NCBI GenBank assembly: GCA_000818945.1
Contig: KN805375.1
Span: forward strand, 756,439 to 820,438
Direction: 5' to 3'
Length of the DNA stretch: 64,000 nucleotides
DNA from: Schizochytrium sp. CCTCC M209059
Taxonomy: Eukaryota; Sar; Bigyra; Thraustochytrida; Thraustochytriidae
Position 1 is the stretch's first letter; each line of letters begins with the position of its first letter. Positions 10,235-19,953 of the stretch are shown here, piece after piece. Under the pieces are notes generated by a model. That model was not told where the DNA came from. It did not search any database and was given only the letters and a program-made list of their open reading frames with translations. Made by a program: the position numbers and the translations under genes.

Positions 10235-12055
10235 CTATGGGTGCACGGCCTCTGATGATGAGGACTCGGGTGAGGTTGACGTGGCCGCCTCGTTCTCGGT
10301 CTCTGACGACGCGATAGAGACAGCTTGACCAGAAGTCTCGGCGAGGACCTCTTTGGCAAGCGTTGCATACGTTTGCGTGTGGATACGGAGATCGCGGGCA
10401 GCAAAAATGCGAATTTCCTGCACGAGAGAAGCAATTGGCTTGGCAAGTGGAGACAGACGCATGGCCTCAAGCATTTTGAGCTGGTCTTCGCTCTTGGTCT
10501 TGTCAGGAGGCGGTACGACAAGGGCAGTGACGATGGCCCGAAGACGATCATTAATAATCTTGTAGGTGGCGTCCTGCTGAATAAAGCCCGCGGGCGGGTG
10601 AATTGACTTGTACAAGAGGTTTCGCAACACGCCCACCTCGGGCGCGTCAATGGAGCAGAACTTTTTCAACTCTTCCAAAACAGCATCGGTCAGGGCTTTA
10701 GCCATGGACTCGCGCTGCCGGTGCACAACCTTGGTGGTCTTGCCTTGCATGCCGCCATCCTCGGCGCGGTCGTCGGTAAAGACTTCGAGCTTGTTGCCGA
10801 GCCTCTGGCCCAAAAGCGCGCTCACCTTGTCGATTGCCTCGGGAGTGGCATCGGGAACCATTTGGCGAATGCGCAAGATGGCAAAGGCGAGGCGCCAGAT
10901 TGCCTGAGCGCGGTGCACAAAGTCCTCGAGCGTGGCGCGTTCGTCCGCCATGGTTTCGGGCAGGGCTACGGAAATGGGCCCGCCTTCGCGAAAGACCAGT
11001 TCAGGATCGCAACGTTCTAGCTCGTTCTCACCGCCGGGAAGAATAAGATCGAGGATGGCACCGCGAAGCGCCACGGGAAGCGATCGAGGCTCCTCTCCCG
11101 AAGGGAAGGCCTTGGCTACGAACGCCCGGGTGTATTCCAAGGAAACTTCTCCGGCGTCGACGCGTTTTTGGAATTCGGCACGGATCATGTCGGCGCCCTC
11201 CTCGGAGACAACGGGGGAAATCTGGCGCAAGAAGGCATTGGTCATGTCAAGGCGCACCTGCTCAAGCTTTTCATGGCAAAAGTCAAAGAACTCGTGCAAT
11301 AAGCGCACCTTGTGGTGAAGTTCATCGTGGTGGTCCTTGTCGGCGGCATCGAGCTTGGCCAAGTAAGACTTAAGCCAAGCGTCGGTGTGTTCACTACGTG
11401 CCGGAGCCTCGAGCATGCGAATGTACTTGACGACGAACTCGGTCAGGGGGCGCAGATCCCAGGAGGCGGCAGAATTGTGCTCGAGCATCTGACCGAGAAG
11501 GTCGAGGTCCAGGGCCGCGTCGAGTTGTGCATGAAGATCCTTACGGTTCGGCGTGATGGATGCCATGACCTGTTTCAGTTCGTCAATGAGGGCAAAGAGT
11601 CTTCGAAAGTCTTTGCGGGCCATGTCCTCTTCGATGAGTCTCCACATGGCGTCTTTGGCGGTGTCCATCACGACCTGTTTGAGTTTGTCTTCATCTCTGC
11701 CCGACTCGCGCTCGACAGAGTACTCTGGGTCGGCCATGAGCTGGCGCAGCAAAAAGGCCTTGAGCTGATCGCCCACCTTTTGCTCTTGGGCGTCACGAGC
11801 TTTGGCGCGCTCTTGCTCCCGCGCTTTGGCTGCTGCGGCTTCGTTGCGCTTGGGTTTCGTCTGGCGCGCGGGCTCTGCGCGGGGCCCGGCGCCGTTCTTC
11901 CTGCCGCCGGCGCCGCCCTTGGACTGCGCGCTCGCGAGCAAGGCGAGCAGCGCGCCCCCTGCGGCCACGGTCGTCGCCGCGCTCACGGCCACCGTCAGCC
12001 ACCACGCGCCGCTGCTCAGGCCGGCGTCGCTCTGCTGCTGACGCGGCGGCGCCAT
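10235..12055 (-). CDS. TCP11 (T-complex 11)-like protein with N-terminal membrane anchor
   Basis: The product from the ATG at 12055 is 606 residues. The in-frame upstream stretch is Arg/Gln-rich and unlikely to be coding, and this ATG has a G at +4. Residues ~17-43 form one hydrophobic segment (WWLTVAVSAATTVAAGG...), followed by a basic Ala-rich helix and then a long all-helical body. A stretch such as DLRPLTEFVVKYIRML followed by AP(A)R is characteristic of the TCP11 family (Sok1/TCP11 fold), and the rest matches that family in general pattern. In fungi and animals these proteins are linked to cAMP signalling and sperm function. A membrane-anchored version suggests an organelle or ER surface location, which is inference. 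The C-terminus is Ser/Glu-rich. Family assignment is moderate. Confidence 0.6.
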   Translation of the reverse strand: MAPPRQQQSDAGLSSGAWWLTVAVSAATTVAAGGALLALLASAQSKGGAGGRKNGAGPRAEPARQTKPKRNEAAAAKAREQERAKARDAQEQKVGDQLKAFLLRQLMADPEYSVERESGRDEDKLKQVVMDTAKDAMWRLIEEDMARKDFRRLFALIDELKQVMASITPNRKDLHAQLDAALDLDLLGQMLEHNSAASWDLRPLTEFVVKYIRMLEAPARSEHTDAWLKSYLAKLDAADKDHHDELHHKVRLLHEFFDFCHEKLEQVRLDMTNAFLRQISPVVSEEGADMIRAEFQKRVDAGEVSLEYTRAFVAKAFPSGEEPRSLPVALRGAILDLILPGGENELERCDPELVFREGGPISVALPETMADERATLEDFVHRAQAIWRLAFAILRIRQMVPDATPEAIDKVSALLGQRLGNKLEVFTDDRAEDGGMQGKTTKVVHRQRESMAKALTDAVLEELKKFCSIDAPEVGVLRNLLYKSIHPPAGFIQQDATYKIINDRLRAIVTALVVPPPDKTKSEDQLKMLEAMRLSPLAKPIASLVQEIRIFAARDLRIHTQTYATLAKEVLAETSGQAVSIASSETENEAATSTSPESSSSEAVHP

Positions 12056-12914
12056 GCTCTCGCTCCGTCTATCCCTCTCGCTCTCGCCGCGTCTTTGTCC
12101 AGCCTGCCGCTGCTGCGCGCCGCGTCGCTGCGTCGGCCGGCAAGGCGGCACTCGATCAGGAACTGCTCGCGCTTCGACGGTTGAGAATCCAATGCGGCAG
12201 AGGGACCGGACAGCGAGGTTTGATTCCTTCGAGAAACATTGGCAATGCGCGCTCACTCACAAGTGACCGAGGAGCTGGAGATCGATGGGGGAAATGCAGG
12301 GGCGACGCGCGGATGCATGGGCAACACGACGGCCGCCGCGAGCACCGTGCCGTGAAGGTCGTCGTTGGTGGCTCGTTGCGTTTCGAGGCGGAGGTTGGCT
12401 CAGTCGAGACGGAATCGGTGCGTTGGGGGTTCACGTTATGGCAGGCAGGATATGAGCACGAGCGAAGGCCGACAACTTGTGGCGGGCCGCAGGGGGAGGC
12501 GATGGTAAACTATGGTAAAATGACAAAGAGGCGTTGTGCTGCGTTGCGTTGCGTTGCGTTGCGTTGCGTTGCGTTGCGTTGCGTTGCGTTGCGTTGCGTT
12601 GCGTTGGGAAATCAAGAGTGTCGCTGGTGACATGCATTGTGCTCAGACATCTTCTCTTCTCTCTCTGTCCGTTGAGCTCGTGACTGGGACAGGAACAATT
12701 TCTCAGAGTCATTGCCTACCACACTTTGTTTGATCATCAATTCATTGCAGTTTAGTCTTGAGGATTCCGCAAGTCGAGCCCGAGGTCATCACAGAAATCC
12801 TGCTCAGTGACGAAGGCGTCACAAACGATTGTAATTCACAAATCGTAAGAGCCAAGAGAATGACAAGAGGGCGTGGTTGCTGATCTCGTAGGAGGCCAAC
12901 GCTGTGTGCACGGC
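12056..12914. other. Intergenic with (GCGTT)13 microsatellite
   Basis: An 859-bp gap between the TCP11-like start and the 3' end of the oxygenase gene. It holds the GCGTT array and AT-richer DNA from about 12620 to 12900, presumably the 3' flank of the oxygenase gene. No gene was recognised. Confidence 0.6.
12541..12605. repeat. (GCGTT)13 pentanucleotide microsatellite
   Basis: Thirteen perfect GCGTT units. The unit does not match TTAGGG-type telomere repeats. It is one of several pentanucleotide arrays in the window. Confidence 0.95.
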
Positions 12915-14546
12915 TCAGTCCAGCACAGAAGGCACTGACTTATTGAGCATGTTGACGAGCTCGACGGTCTGATTATAGACGACAAAGCCTCCGGGGTCAT
13001 CACCTGAAGGCTTCTTTTTTTCTTTTGAGTCGCTGGCGCGGCACTCTTTTGCCTCCTCCTTGTCTAGACCTTGATCTTGATCTTGGTCTTGATCTTGATT
13101 TCGGTCGCGCGGCTCATTACACAAGTCACATCCGTGCGCCTGCACATAATCATTGACAAGAGGGCCATACTGGAAGTCATCGACGTAGAGGAAAAGAACA
13201 AGAATGATCCGGGTCCCCGACGTGATGGGAAAGCCCGCGTGTCGAAGCGGTCCTGCAAAAGCGACGGCATGGCCCTGATCTGCGGTGACGACCTTGCCTT
13301 GGCCATCAGGGCCAAGAGCTTCGAACCAGGTCCCGCCACCCTCGAAGTGGACGCCTCGTTGATTCAATGCGAGCGTAAAGCTCATGGAAGAGGTGTCGCG
13401 ATGCTCGGGCAGAGAAAAAGATTTGTCCTTTTCGGCATCATAACGCACAATGAACGCGTCGTGAACACGCATGCGGGTGGAGCCATCCTCTGCAACTGTA
13501 GAGCTGCCATCGGCAAGTCTTGGGTAGGCGTGTGCGAGCATTGGATAGAGACGGGTTTCGAGCAAACGGCGAAGCCAGGGTCGCAACGCGGGAATGTCCT
13601 CGACTGCAATATCAGTGGTTGGCACGCTCGAGTGACGCACAGTGGACCACACGCCGTCTCGCTTTGTGGCGTGGAAATCATTGACACAGCGCAGCACGTT
13701 TGTGCACTCGCTCTCCGTGAGCACGGGGGTTTTGGAGCGAAAGACGAGCTCTTCGTTTTGTGTTTCTGGTGCGAAGAGCGCAAGGGCGGGCGTGCAATGA
13801 CGACGCGTGGGGTGTACGGCAAACGCATCGAAGTCTGTCGGCACGGGCGCGGACCCAACAAGATCATGCACCGCTGCTGCGACGTCGGCAAGTCGATGAT
13901 TCGAGGTGGAGCTGGTGGTGGTTGTCAACAATGTGTCGTTGGCGAGAGGGTTTGCGTGGGGCTCGGGGTCGTCCCAGCACGCTCGTTTGGCTGCTTGACG
14001 GCGGAGCACGGGGCAGTGCGGCACGACGCGATGGCCTTGACGCCAGAGCGCGTAGGCGGCAGTGTGGTGATCGGCGTGTATTTTGATCCAGCCAGCGAGG
14101 TGAAAAGCGTCAGCTACAACGTCGGCCTCGCGCGCGTCAGAGGAGGGGCGCAGCTCGCAGATAGCGAGGCAATGCTGCAGGGCCTCTTCCTTGCGGTTGG
14201 CTTTGAAAAGGAGCTTGGCGAGCAAGAGTGCATAGTCTGGGTCTGCGGGTGCCGATAAGAGCGCCTCGCGCAGGGCGAGGATGGCATTGTCGCGGCGGCC
14301 GAGACCCTCGAGGGCGGCGGCGTGACAGAGACGGAGGTCGCGCTCGCAGCACGAGGCGTCGTCGCGCCAAGTCTCGGCGTCGATGAGCATCCTGCAAACG
14401 CGCAGCTCATCTTTAAAGCGTCTTCGAGCGCGTTCCTGCTCAAGGTGTTTCTTCGCGGCCTCGGGAGACATGTGCTTGCTCAGCAGTGCAAGCTGTTTCG
14501 TCCACGTCTCCTCGAGCGCATCCTCGGCGTCGATGAAGCTCGCCAT
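12915..14546 (-). CDS. TPR-like N-terminus fused to 2OG-Fe(II) dioxygenase (prolyl 4-hydroxylase type)
   Basis: A 543-residue product with two parts. Residues ~1-180 are helical with TPR-like spacing (for example RRDNAILALREALLSAPADP). Residues ~270-470 form a 2-oxoglutarate/Fe(II) oxygenase jelly-roll. The iron ligands are readable: His382-x-Asp384 (in PEHRDTSS) and His436 (in LRHAGFP), with Arg446 (in SGTRIILVLF) placed to hold 2-oxoglutarate. Such enzymes hydroxylate proline or lysine side chains or other small targets; the substrate cannot be read here. No signal peptide is evident, so a cytosolic role is more likely than collagen-type ER hydroxylation. The tail after residue ~490 is Gln/Asp/Lys-rich low complexity. 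The ATG at 14546 is the first in frame. Confidence 0.85.
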   Translation of the reverse strand: MASFIDAEDALEETWTKQLALLSKHMSPEAAKKHLEQERARRRFKDELRVCRMLIDAETWRDDASCCERDLRLCHAAALEGLGRRDNAILALREALLSAPADPDYALLLAKLLFKANRKEEALQHCLAICELRPSSDAREADVVADAFHLAGWIKIHADHHTAAYALWRQGHRVVPHCPVLRRQAAKRACWDDPEPHANPLANDTLLTTTTSSTSNHRLADVAAAVHDLVGSAPVPTDFDAFAVHPTRRHCTPALALFAPETQNEELVFRSKTPVLTESECTNVLRCVNDFHATKRDGVWSTVRHSSVPTTDIAVEDIPALRPWLRRLLETRLYPMLAHAYPRLADGSSTVAEDGSTRMRVHDAFIVRYDAEKDKSFSLPEHRDTSSMSFTLALNQRGVHFEGGGTWFEALGPDGQGKVVTADQGHAVAFAGPLRHAGFPITSGTRIILVLFLYVDDFQYGPLVNDYVQAHGCDLCNEPRDRNQDQDQDQDQGLDKEEAKECRASDSKEKKKPSGDDPGGFVVYNQTVELVNMLNKSVPSVLD

Positions 14547-14965
14547 GAGGTTTTTTTATTCAACCAGACTCAAACTAGGACTGCTTTGCTCCATTCGTCT
14601 CACCAGACAAACACATATGTGACACAAGTGAGTTCTGACCAACTACAAATGTGTGCGAAATCAATAATCAGTTGACTTTTGCGTTGCGTTCTGTTTGGTT
14701 GCGTCAAACAAACGTAGAAAGACGCGAAAGCAGAAGACAAGAAATGGAAATAAAGCCGGCGGTGATCCCTCATTATCATTATCACAGCCGAAGGAAGACT
14801 GGAACCACCAACTAGAAGATCAAGGCAAAAGTTATGTATGTATGCATGAGGTCGTCAGGTTCATCGGGGTCAGAATCTATCAGTCAGGGCCACAGGGATT
14901 ATAGTTTACCATGGAAATTTTGTAGAGCGCGCAAGCAAAGGAGGAAATGGCGTCAATCAATTAAA
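14547..14965. other. Intergenic, 5' of oxygenase gene and 3' of AP2 gene 1
   Basis: A 419-bp AT-richer spacer between two minus-strand genes. It should hold the terminator/polyadenylation region of AP2 gene 1 and the promoter of the oxygenase gene. No distinct motif was identified. Confidence 0.6.
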
Positions 14966-16757
14966 TCATGCCGCCGATTTCTTCCGCTGCACAGTCGCGG
15001 GATCTGACTTGGAGCGCTTGCTAGGTGGCAAGCCTGCAAAGGCCGAAGAAGACGACGAGGGCCTCTTGGGGGCCGTGGTGTTATGAAAAGCTGTGGGGGA
15101 GCCAGACCCCTGTGAGCGCTTTCCAGTGCTGTCGTTCGAGCTCGAGTCGCTGACGCGCGAATAGTCGGACTTATCGCGTTCGATGACGGATATTTTGGGT
15201 CCAACAGAGTGTGCGATCGCCTCGTCAGCGTCGCCCTTGCCACTGTCGTCTTCTTCACCAGAGCCGGTATTTGTGCTACCCTGTGAGCTGCGCGAGGTGG
15301 TGCCCTCTTTGGAAGAGGGCTTGGCTGTTGCGTTGCCTGCCTCGGAGGGCGGCGTGTCCGTTTCGCTGGTTTCCTTGCTTCCACTCGTGGACCCGTTGCC
15401 ATCGCTGGAGGCCTTTCCATTTGTGGATGATGTATTGGAGGTTGCGCGCTGCGCGAGGTCTTCTGCAGAGCGAAGTTTAAACTCTCCGGTTTTGGAAAAG
15501 ATTTCTTTGAGACGCTTGCGCTCGTGCGGGTCGGGGAAGTTGAGCTCCTTGCGGCTTTCGCCGAAGTGCTCGATGGTGCGAAGATCGACGGCCAGAGCGG
15601 CCATTTCTTCGGAACGGAAGCAGCCGAGGTGTTCGATGCGGCTTTTAATCCAGGTGCGCGCGAGCCACTTGCGGTCGCGGCGATGCCAGGAGACGCCACG
15701 GTACTTGGAGCTTGAGGTGTTGAAGCGACGCTTGGAGGGGTCGTACATGTTATCGGTCGGCATGATGCTCATGTGGGTGAGCTGGTGGCCGACCAGCACG
15801 GGTTGGCCGTTGGGCGAGCTCCTGTCAAAGATGGGGACAAAGTGGGGGATGCTCTGCGCTTGCATGTGGTGGGCATGCGGGTGGTTGTGGGTGAACCCGA
15901 GTTGCTGGTTCATGTTTTGGCCCTGGGTGGGCACAGGAACTTGCACCATTGCGGGCGCATTTTGTGATGTCTGAGACGATGCAGGCTGATTGGATGCGGG
16001 AGGAAAGGGGCGCGTAAAGTCTTTTCCCATTTGTTGGAGAAAGGCATTGACGTGTGGGGTAAAGATGGAATTGAAGTTGCCCTGCTGCTGCTGCTGCTGC
16101 TGCTGCTTTCCGTTTGCGATGGAGTTGGTTTCCGTGCTGGAATTGTTGTTGCTGTTGCTATTGCTGGTGTTGACACTGTTGTTGTTGTTGTTGCGGCGAC
16201 TGCTACTGCTGGTGCTGCTAGTGCTGCTGACATTGCTCGTGGCATGATCGGAGGCCTTTTGGTTTGCGGTTTTGTCGTTGCGCGCGGTGCTACAGTTGCT
16301 GCTGCTCAGGTAGCTGGCCGTACTTGCGCCGTTGCGATTCCCACCGCTGCCCGAGCCACTGGACGCGGACCCATTGCTATCGTTGTCGTCGCTTTGGTTG
16401 GACATGTCAAAGTTGGACTTGCTTGTGTTGCTTGGGATGTTGCTTTGCATGCCGGCACCAGGCAAGAGGCTCGAGAGTCCAGCAACCGTCATTGTAGCAG
16501 GAGTAGGTGACGAGGGGGAGACGGGTCCCGCAGCCTTTTTGATGATGATGCTGGATGCCGAGGCCTGCTCAGGAGAGACTTGGACGAGCTGAGGTTGGGT
16601 ACCGGGAGGGCTCTCTTGCGTGGGAACGAAGAGAACACCGGCGACAGTCATGCCAGCGGGGGCGGCCATGATCACGGGGTTGTGGGATTCGCTTGTCGGT
16701 ATTGCGTTATTGTGTTGTTGCGACTGTTGTTGTTGCTGCTGCTGCTGCTGCAAGGGT

Positions 16758-16794
<37 letters not shown>

Positions 16795-17272
16795 CCCGGT
16801 GGAAGTGAGACTGCGCTTGATTGGAGGTCATGTTAGGCAAGTCTGCTGCGTTGTCGTCCGAAGAAGTTTGCTGGTACGGCTGGAGTTGTTGCTGAAGTTG
16901 CTGGGGCAAGGCCATGGACATGGACACCTGCTGTTGTGGCTGCTGTTGCTGCGGAAGCATAGCATTGCCAGCCTGAAAGCCGTTCATGAAAGAAGGTCCC
17001 ATTTGGGGGATGAAAAAGTAAGGTCCATCACCACTATTCATGTAGGTGCCTCCGTTTGAGGCGGTTGACAAGGTCGTCATGTTGTTGCCGTTTTGCATTT
17101 GGCCCTGCAGTTGTTGCTGCTGGCCGGGTAGAAAGTATTGAGGATACATGGGATGTGAGGCCATATTGTTTCCGTTGTTGTTGCTGTTGTTGGTGTTCGT
17201 TGTAGTGTTGTTGCTGTTGTGTTGGACGTTGTTGGAGCTGCTGCCCTGCATGCTTGCTTGTGAGGACATCAT
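14966..17272 (-). CDS. AP2/ERF-domain DNA-binding protein 1 (Gln/Asn-rich)
   Basis: The first ATG pair (MMSSQASMQ) is at 17272 in a good context, giving 768 residues. A single AP2/ERF domain spans about residues 524-580: YRGVSWHRRDRKWLARTW, then HLGCFRSEEMAALAVDLR and a closing ELNFPD. That matches the AP2 three-strand sheet plus helix. The ~520-residue N-terminal part is dominated by Gln, Asn, Ser and Thr runs and looks like a disordered transactivation region. The C-terminus is Ser/Thr-rich and ends with a basic cluster (PPSKRSKSDP...RKKSAA), probably a nuclear signal. AP2 proteins act as sequence-specific transcription factors in plants, apicomplexans and some stramenopiles. Nearly identical domains occur in the products at 23575 and 31941. 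Confidence 0.9.
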
Positions 17273-17926
17273 GGTGAGTTCCCCCACCCTGGAATGAGGA
17301 GCGCCTCGAGGCCGCCGCGCCTCGGGAAAGGCCTGGCAGAGAGAGCGAGGCCACGGGGCGGCGACTAAGCTTTAGGTTGGTCAGTCGTTGGGTTGGTCGG
17401 CTGGCTGGCCTCTTTGGCGTCGCGCTGAGAAGAGAGGCGTGCCCTTGCGCGTACTTGGGGCAGTCCTGGGAGGTTTGTGCGCCCTTGCGCGTGCGAGGGC
17501 AGTCGATGCTTTCGTTTTCGCCAGCGTGCCGCTCTTCTCTGCCCTTTACCTCTCGCCTGCGCCTTGCCTTGCAGCACAGCGCAGGGCGTCGCGAGATGCG
17601 CCGTGTCGTGCGCGGCTTCGTGAGCGAATGGATGAAAGCCTGGCCTGCCCGCCGTCTGCGTAGCCCGCGAGCGCGCGTATGCGTGCGTGCGTGCGTGCGT
17701 GCGTGCGTCCAAGCGAGCGAGCGAGCGAGCGAGCTTGCGCGCGTCCAAGCGAGCGTGCGAGCGTGCGCGGCGCGAACTCCAGCTGGCTGGTGATGTGTTT
17801 GTTCGCCCTCTGGCTGGCGCTCTGCCTGCCTGCCCCCTCCCTCCCTGTCTGCGACGGCTTGACTCGGCCGGGGCGGGGTGGCCAAGGAGAGGCGTGCGGG
17901 GCTGCGGGAGGCGTTTTTGATTCCGT

Positions 17927-17942
17927 CGCAGTGATAGCTGCG
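17927..17942. promoter_or_regulatory. Candidate motif GCAG-TGATAG-CTGC (inverted repeat)
   Basis: A short inverted repeat, CGCAG then a six-base loop TGATAG then CTGCG. Similar sites occur at 18146-18158 and 21869-21882 in the same gene-free region. A protein-binding role is a guess based on recurrence only. Confidence 0.3.
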
Positions 17943-18145
17943 TGAAATTGGGAGGTGGCTGCGGTCAGTTGCGGGACCTCCCCCTTGAATAGAAGCTGTA
18001 AACTGCCCTCTGCGTCATGTGAGGCGGAGCTCCTAACTCTCGTCGGAACTGCGACGTATCAGCAGAGTTAGCTGCGTGCGCCGCAGCGGCGCGGGTGTGG
18101 GGCGCCATGATGGGATCAGCCAGCCTCTGCAGGTATCTGTTCCCC

Positions 18146-18158
18146 GCAGTGTATCTGC
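18146..18158. promoter_or_regulatory. Candidate motif GCAG-TGTAT-CTGC
   Basis: Second copy of the GCAGTG...CTGC inverted repeat, with a five-base centre. The heptamer GTATCTG appears twice nearby, at about 18133 and 18151. Confidence 0.3.
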
Positions 18159-18860
18159 ACGAGCGTGCGGCGATGATAATGCGGCGCGGACCAGGTTTGG
18201 CAGCTAACTGGGGTATGCGGGGTGCGTGCTGTGGAATTCGCCGTCGTGGACGGCAAGCGCCGGCGCCTTCGCTGCGTTGCCCGCCGCAGCTGCGTGGTGG
18301 CCCGCTACCTCCTGCCCTAGGCCTCCCACGCCCCTTCTGCAGCAGCTCCCCGCAGCCGGGATCAGACGGGGTGCTCCCTCTCTCTCTCCCGCGTCCGTCG
18401 CATTCGCTCTCTCCCGCGCCTACTTGATCCTCCTGCTTCGCTGCGCTAAAAGACTGACTGGCCATGGTGGCTGGCCGGCTGACTGGCCGGCTGGCTGGCT
18501 GGCTGGCTGCGAGCGGCCGGCCGCGTGACGGGCGGGCGAGCGAGCGAGCGAGGGATGGAGGGAGGGAGGGCCGGCCCAGCTCAGGCGAGGCGAAAGCACG
18601 GCCAGGCAAAGCAGGGGCGGGCGCGGTCGCAGACACAGACGCGGACGCGGCCACAGAGAAAGGCGCGGCGCGCCCGTCGATTTGGCGCCGCGGTCCCTCC
18701 GCTTCTCCCCCCCTCCCACTCCTCCCACATGCCTCGCCACTCCTCCCCCCTTAGCCCCTCAGCTGTCGCCTGCCTGCTTTCCGTGCGTTCGTGCGCCCAA
18801 CGGCCCTCCCGCCCCTCCCGCCCGCCTTGGCTCGCCTGCGTCCTTGCCGTCCTCCGCTTT

Positions 18861-18884
18861 CCTCTGCTCTGCTCTGCTCTGCTC
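18861..18884. repeat. Short (CTCTG)n array
   Basis: About four to five CTCTG units. This is the same pentamer family as the 537-bp (TCTGC)n array near 30 kb. Confidence 0.7.
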
Positions 18885-19926
18885 TCCTCTCCGCTCCCGC
18901 TCGAGACAGGCGGAGGAGCGGGAGCAGAGGAGCAAGAGGTCAGGGCGTGATAAAACGCGGCTCAGCGGACCGCTGCCAGCGCCACAGGGTCGAGCGCAGA
19001 AGGTCCACGCGGCGTCTAGGCAGGCAGGCAGGCAGGCTGGGCGGGCAGGAAGGGTGGAAGGGGGAAAGGGGGAGCGGGAGGGAGGAGAAAGGAAGGGAGG
19101 AAGAGGAGGCCGATATGATATCGACGGAGCAGACGCGCCCTTGCCTGCTTTGTTTCCCTACGCCGCAGGCGGCGCGCCGCGAGCACCGCCGGTGTTCACA
19201 GTTGTTCCCGCCGCGCTGCGGTGAGGCGGTGGCTGTGGGGATATGAAAGCGACAGCGAAAGCGGCGGCGGATCGAGCCCGGTGCTGCTGCAAGGGGCGGC
19301 GTGGCGGCCGCACCGACGGCAACCGGAGGACGCGGCGGGCGGCGGCGCGCAGGTCGGCTGGTGCGCCGGGATGCGGCAGGGCGGCCGTTCGACGTTGCAG
19401 CGAGCGGCGTCGAGGAGGGAAAGATAGAGGGGAGAGGGAGGGAGAAAAGATTGACGTCGCCGCTGAAGCCCGCGAACGCGGCTTCGCGACGGCGGGGAAC
19501 GCTGCGGGAAGGCGCAGGCGGGGGCGCCACAGCCATTCCCGGAGCTAAGCAGGGCCGCGCCCGCCAGTGTGGACGTGCGCCGCAGCAGCGGGAGCGTAGC
19601 TGCTACGTCGCTGTGGTTTACAGGGAATCACGCATTCTTCGGGGAACTTTATTGGGGGATGCTGCGGGCGCTTATCTGTGGATCCCGCCAGCTGGCACTC
19701 GCTGCGGGCCTCGTGTGGTGAGTCAGGCGCCGCGCCGCGCCCCCCGCCCTGCGGCGCGCTGCGGCGCCTCCTGCTTGTGCGATGCCAGCGCGCCGAGGCG
19801 CTCGCGGCCCTCACCGGCCGGCCTCGGCCAGGACGCAGGCGGCCTCAGAACCAAGTCCACAGCGAGCGAGGCAGGCCTGGCGCGCATCCCGCAGCTAGCC
19901 GCTCGCACCACAGCGGCCCCTTGATT

Positions 19927-19953
19927 CCCCCCCCCCCCCCCCCCCCCCCCCCC
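19927..19953. repeat. 27-base C homopolymer
   Basis: An uninterrupted run of cytosines in the first gene-free region. Its exact length is likely to be a sequencing weak point. G-runs on the other strand could form quadruplex-like structures. Confidence 0.9.

Noticed and set aside
12541..12605. (GCGTT)n as telomeric or centromeric repeat
   Set aside because: Unit and short length do not match stramenopile TTAGGG telomeres, and ordinary genes flank it.
13071..14258. 395-codon plus-strand frame inside the oxygenase gene
   Set aside because: Antisense shadow of a gene with intact active-site residues.
19545..19570. 5S rRNA-like word (GGAGCTAAGCAGGGCCG)
   Set aside because: Only one short internal word resembles 5S rRNA; flanking box elements and length do not fit.
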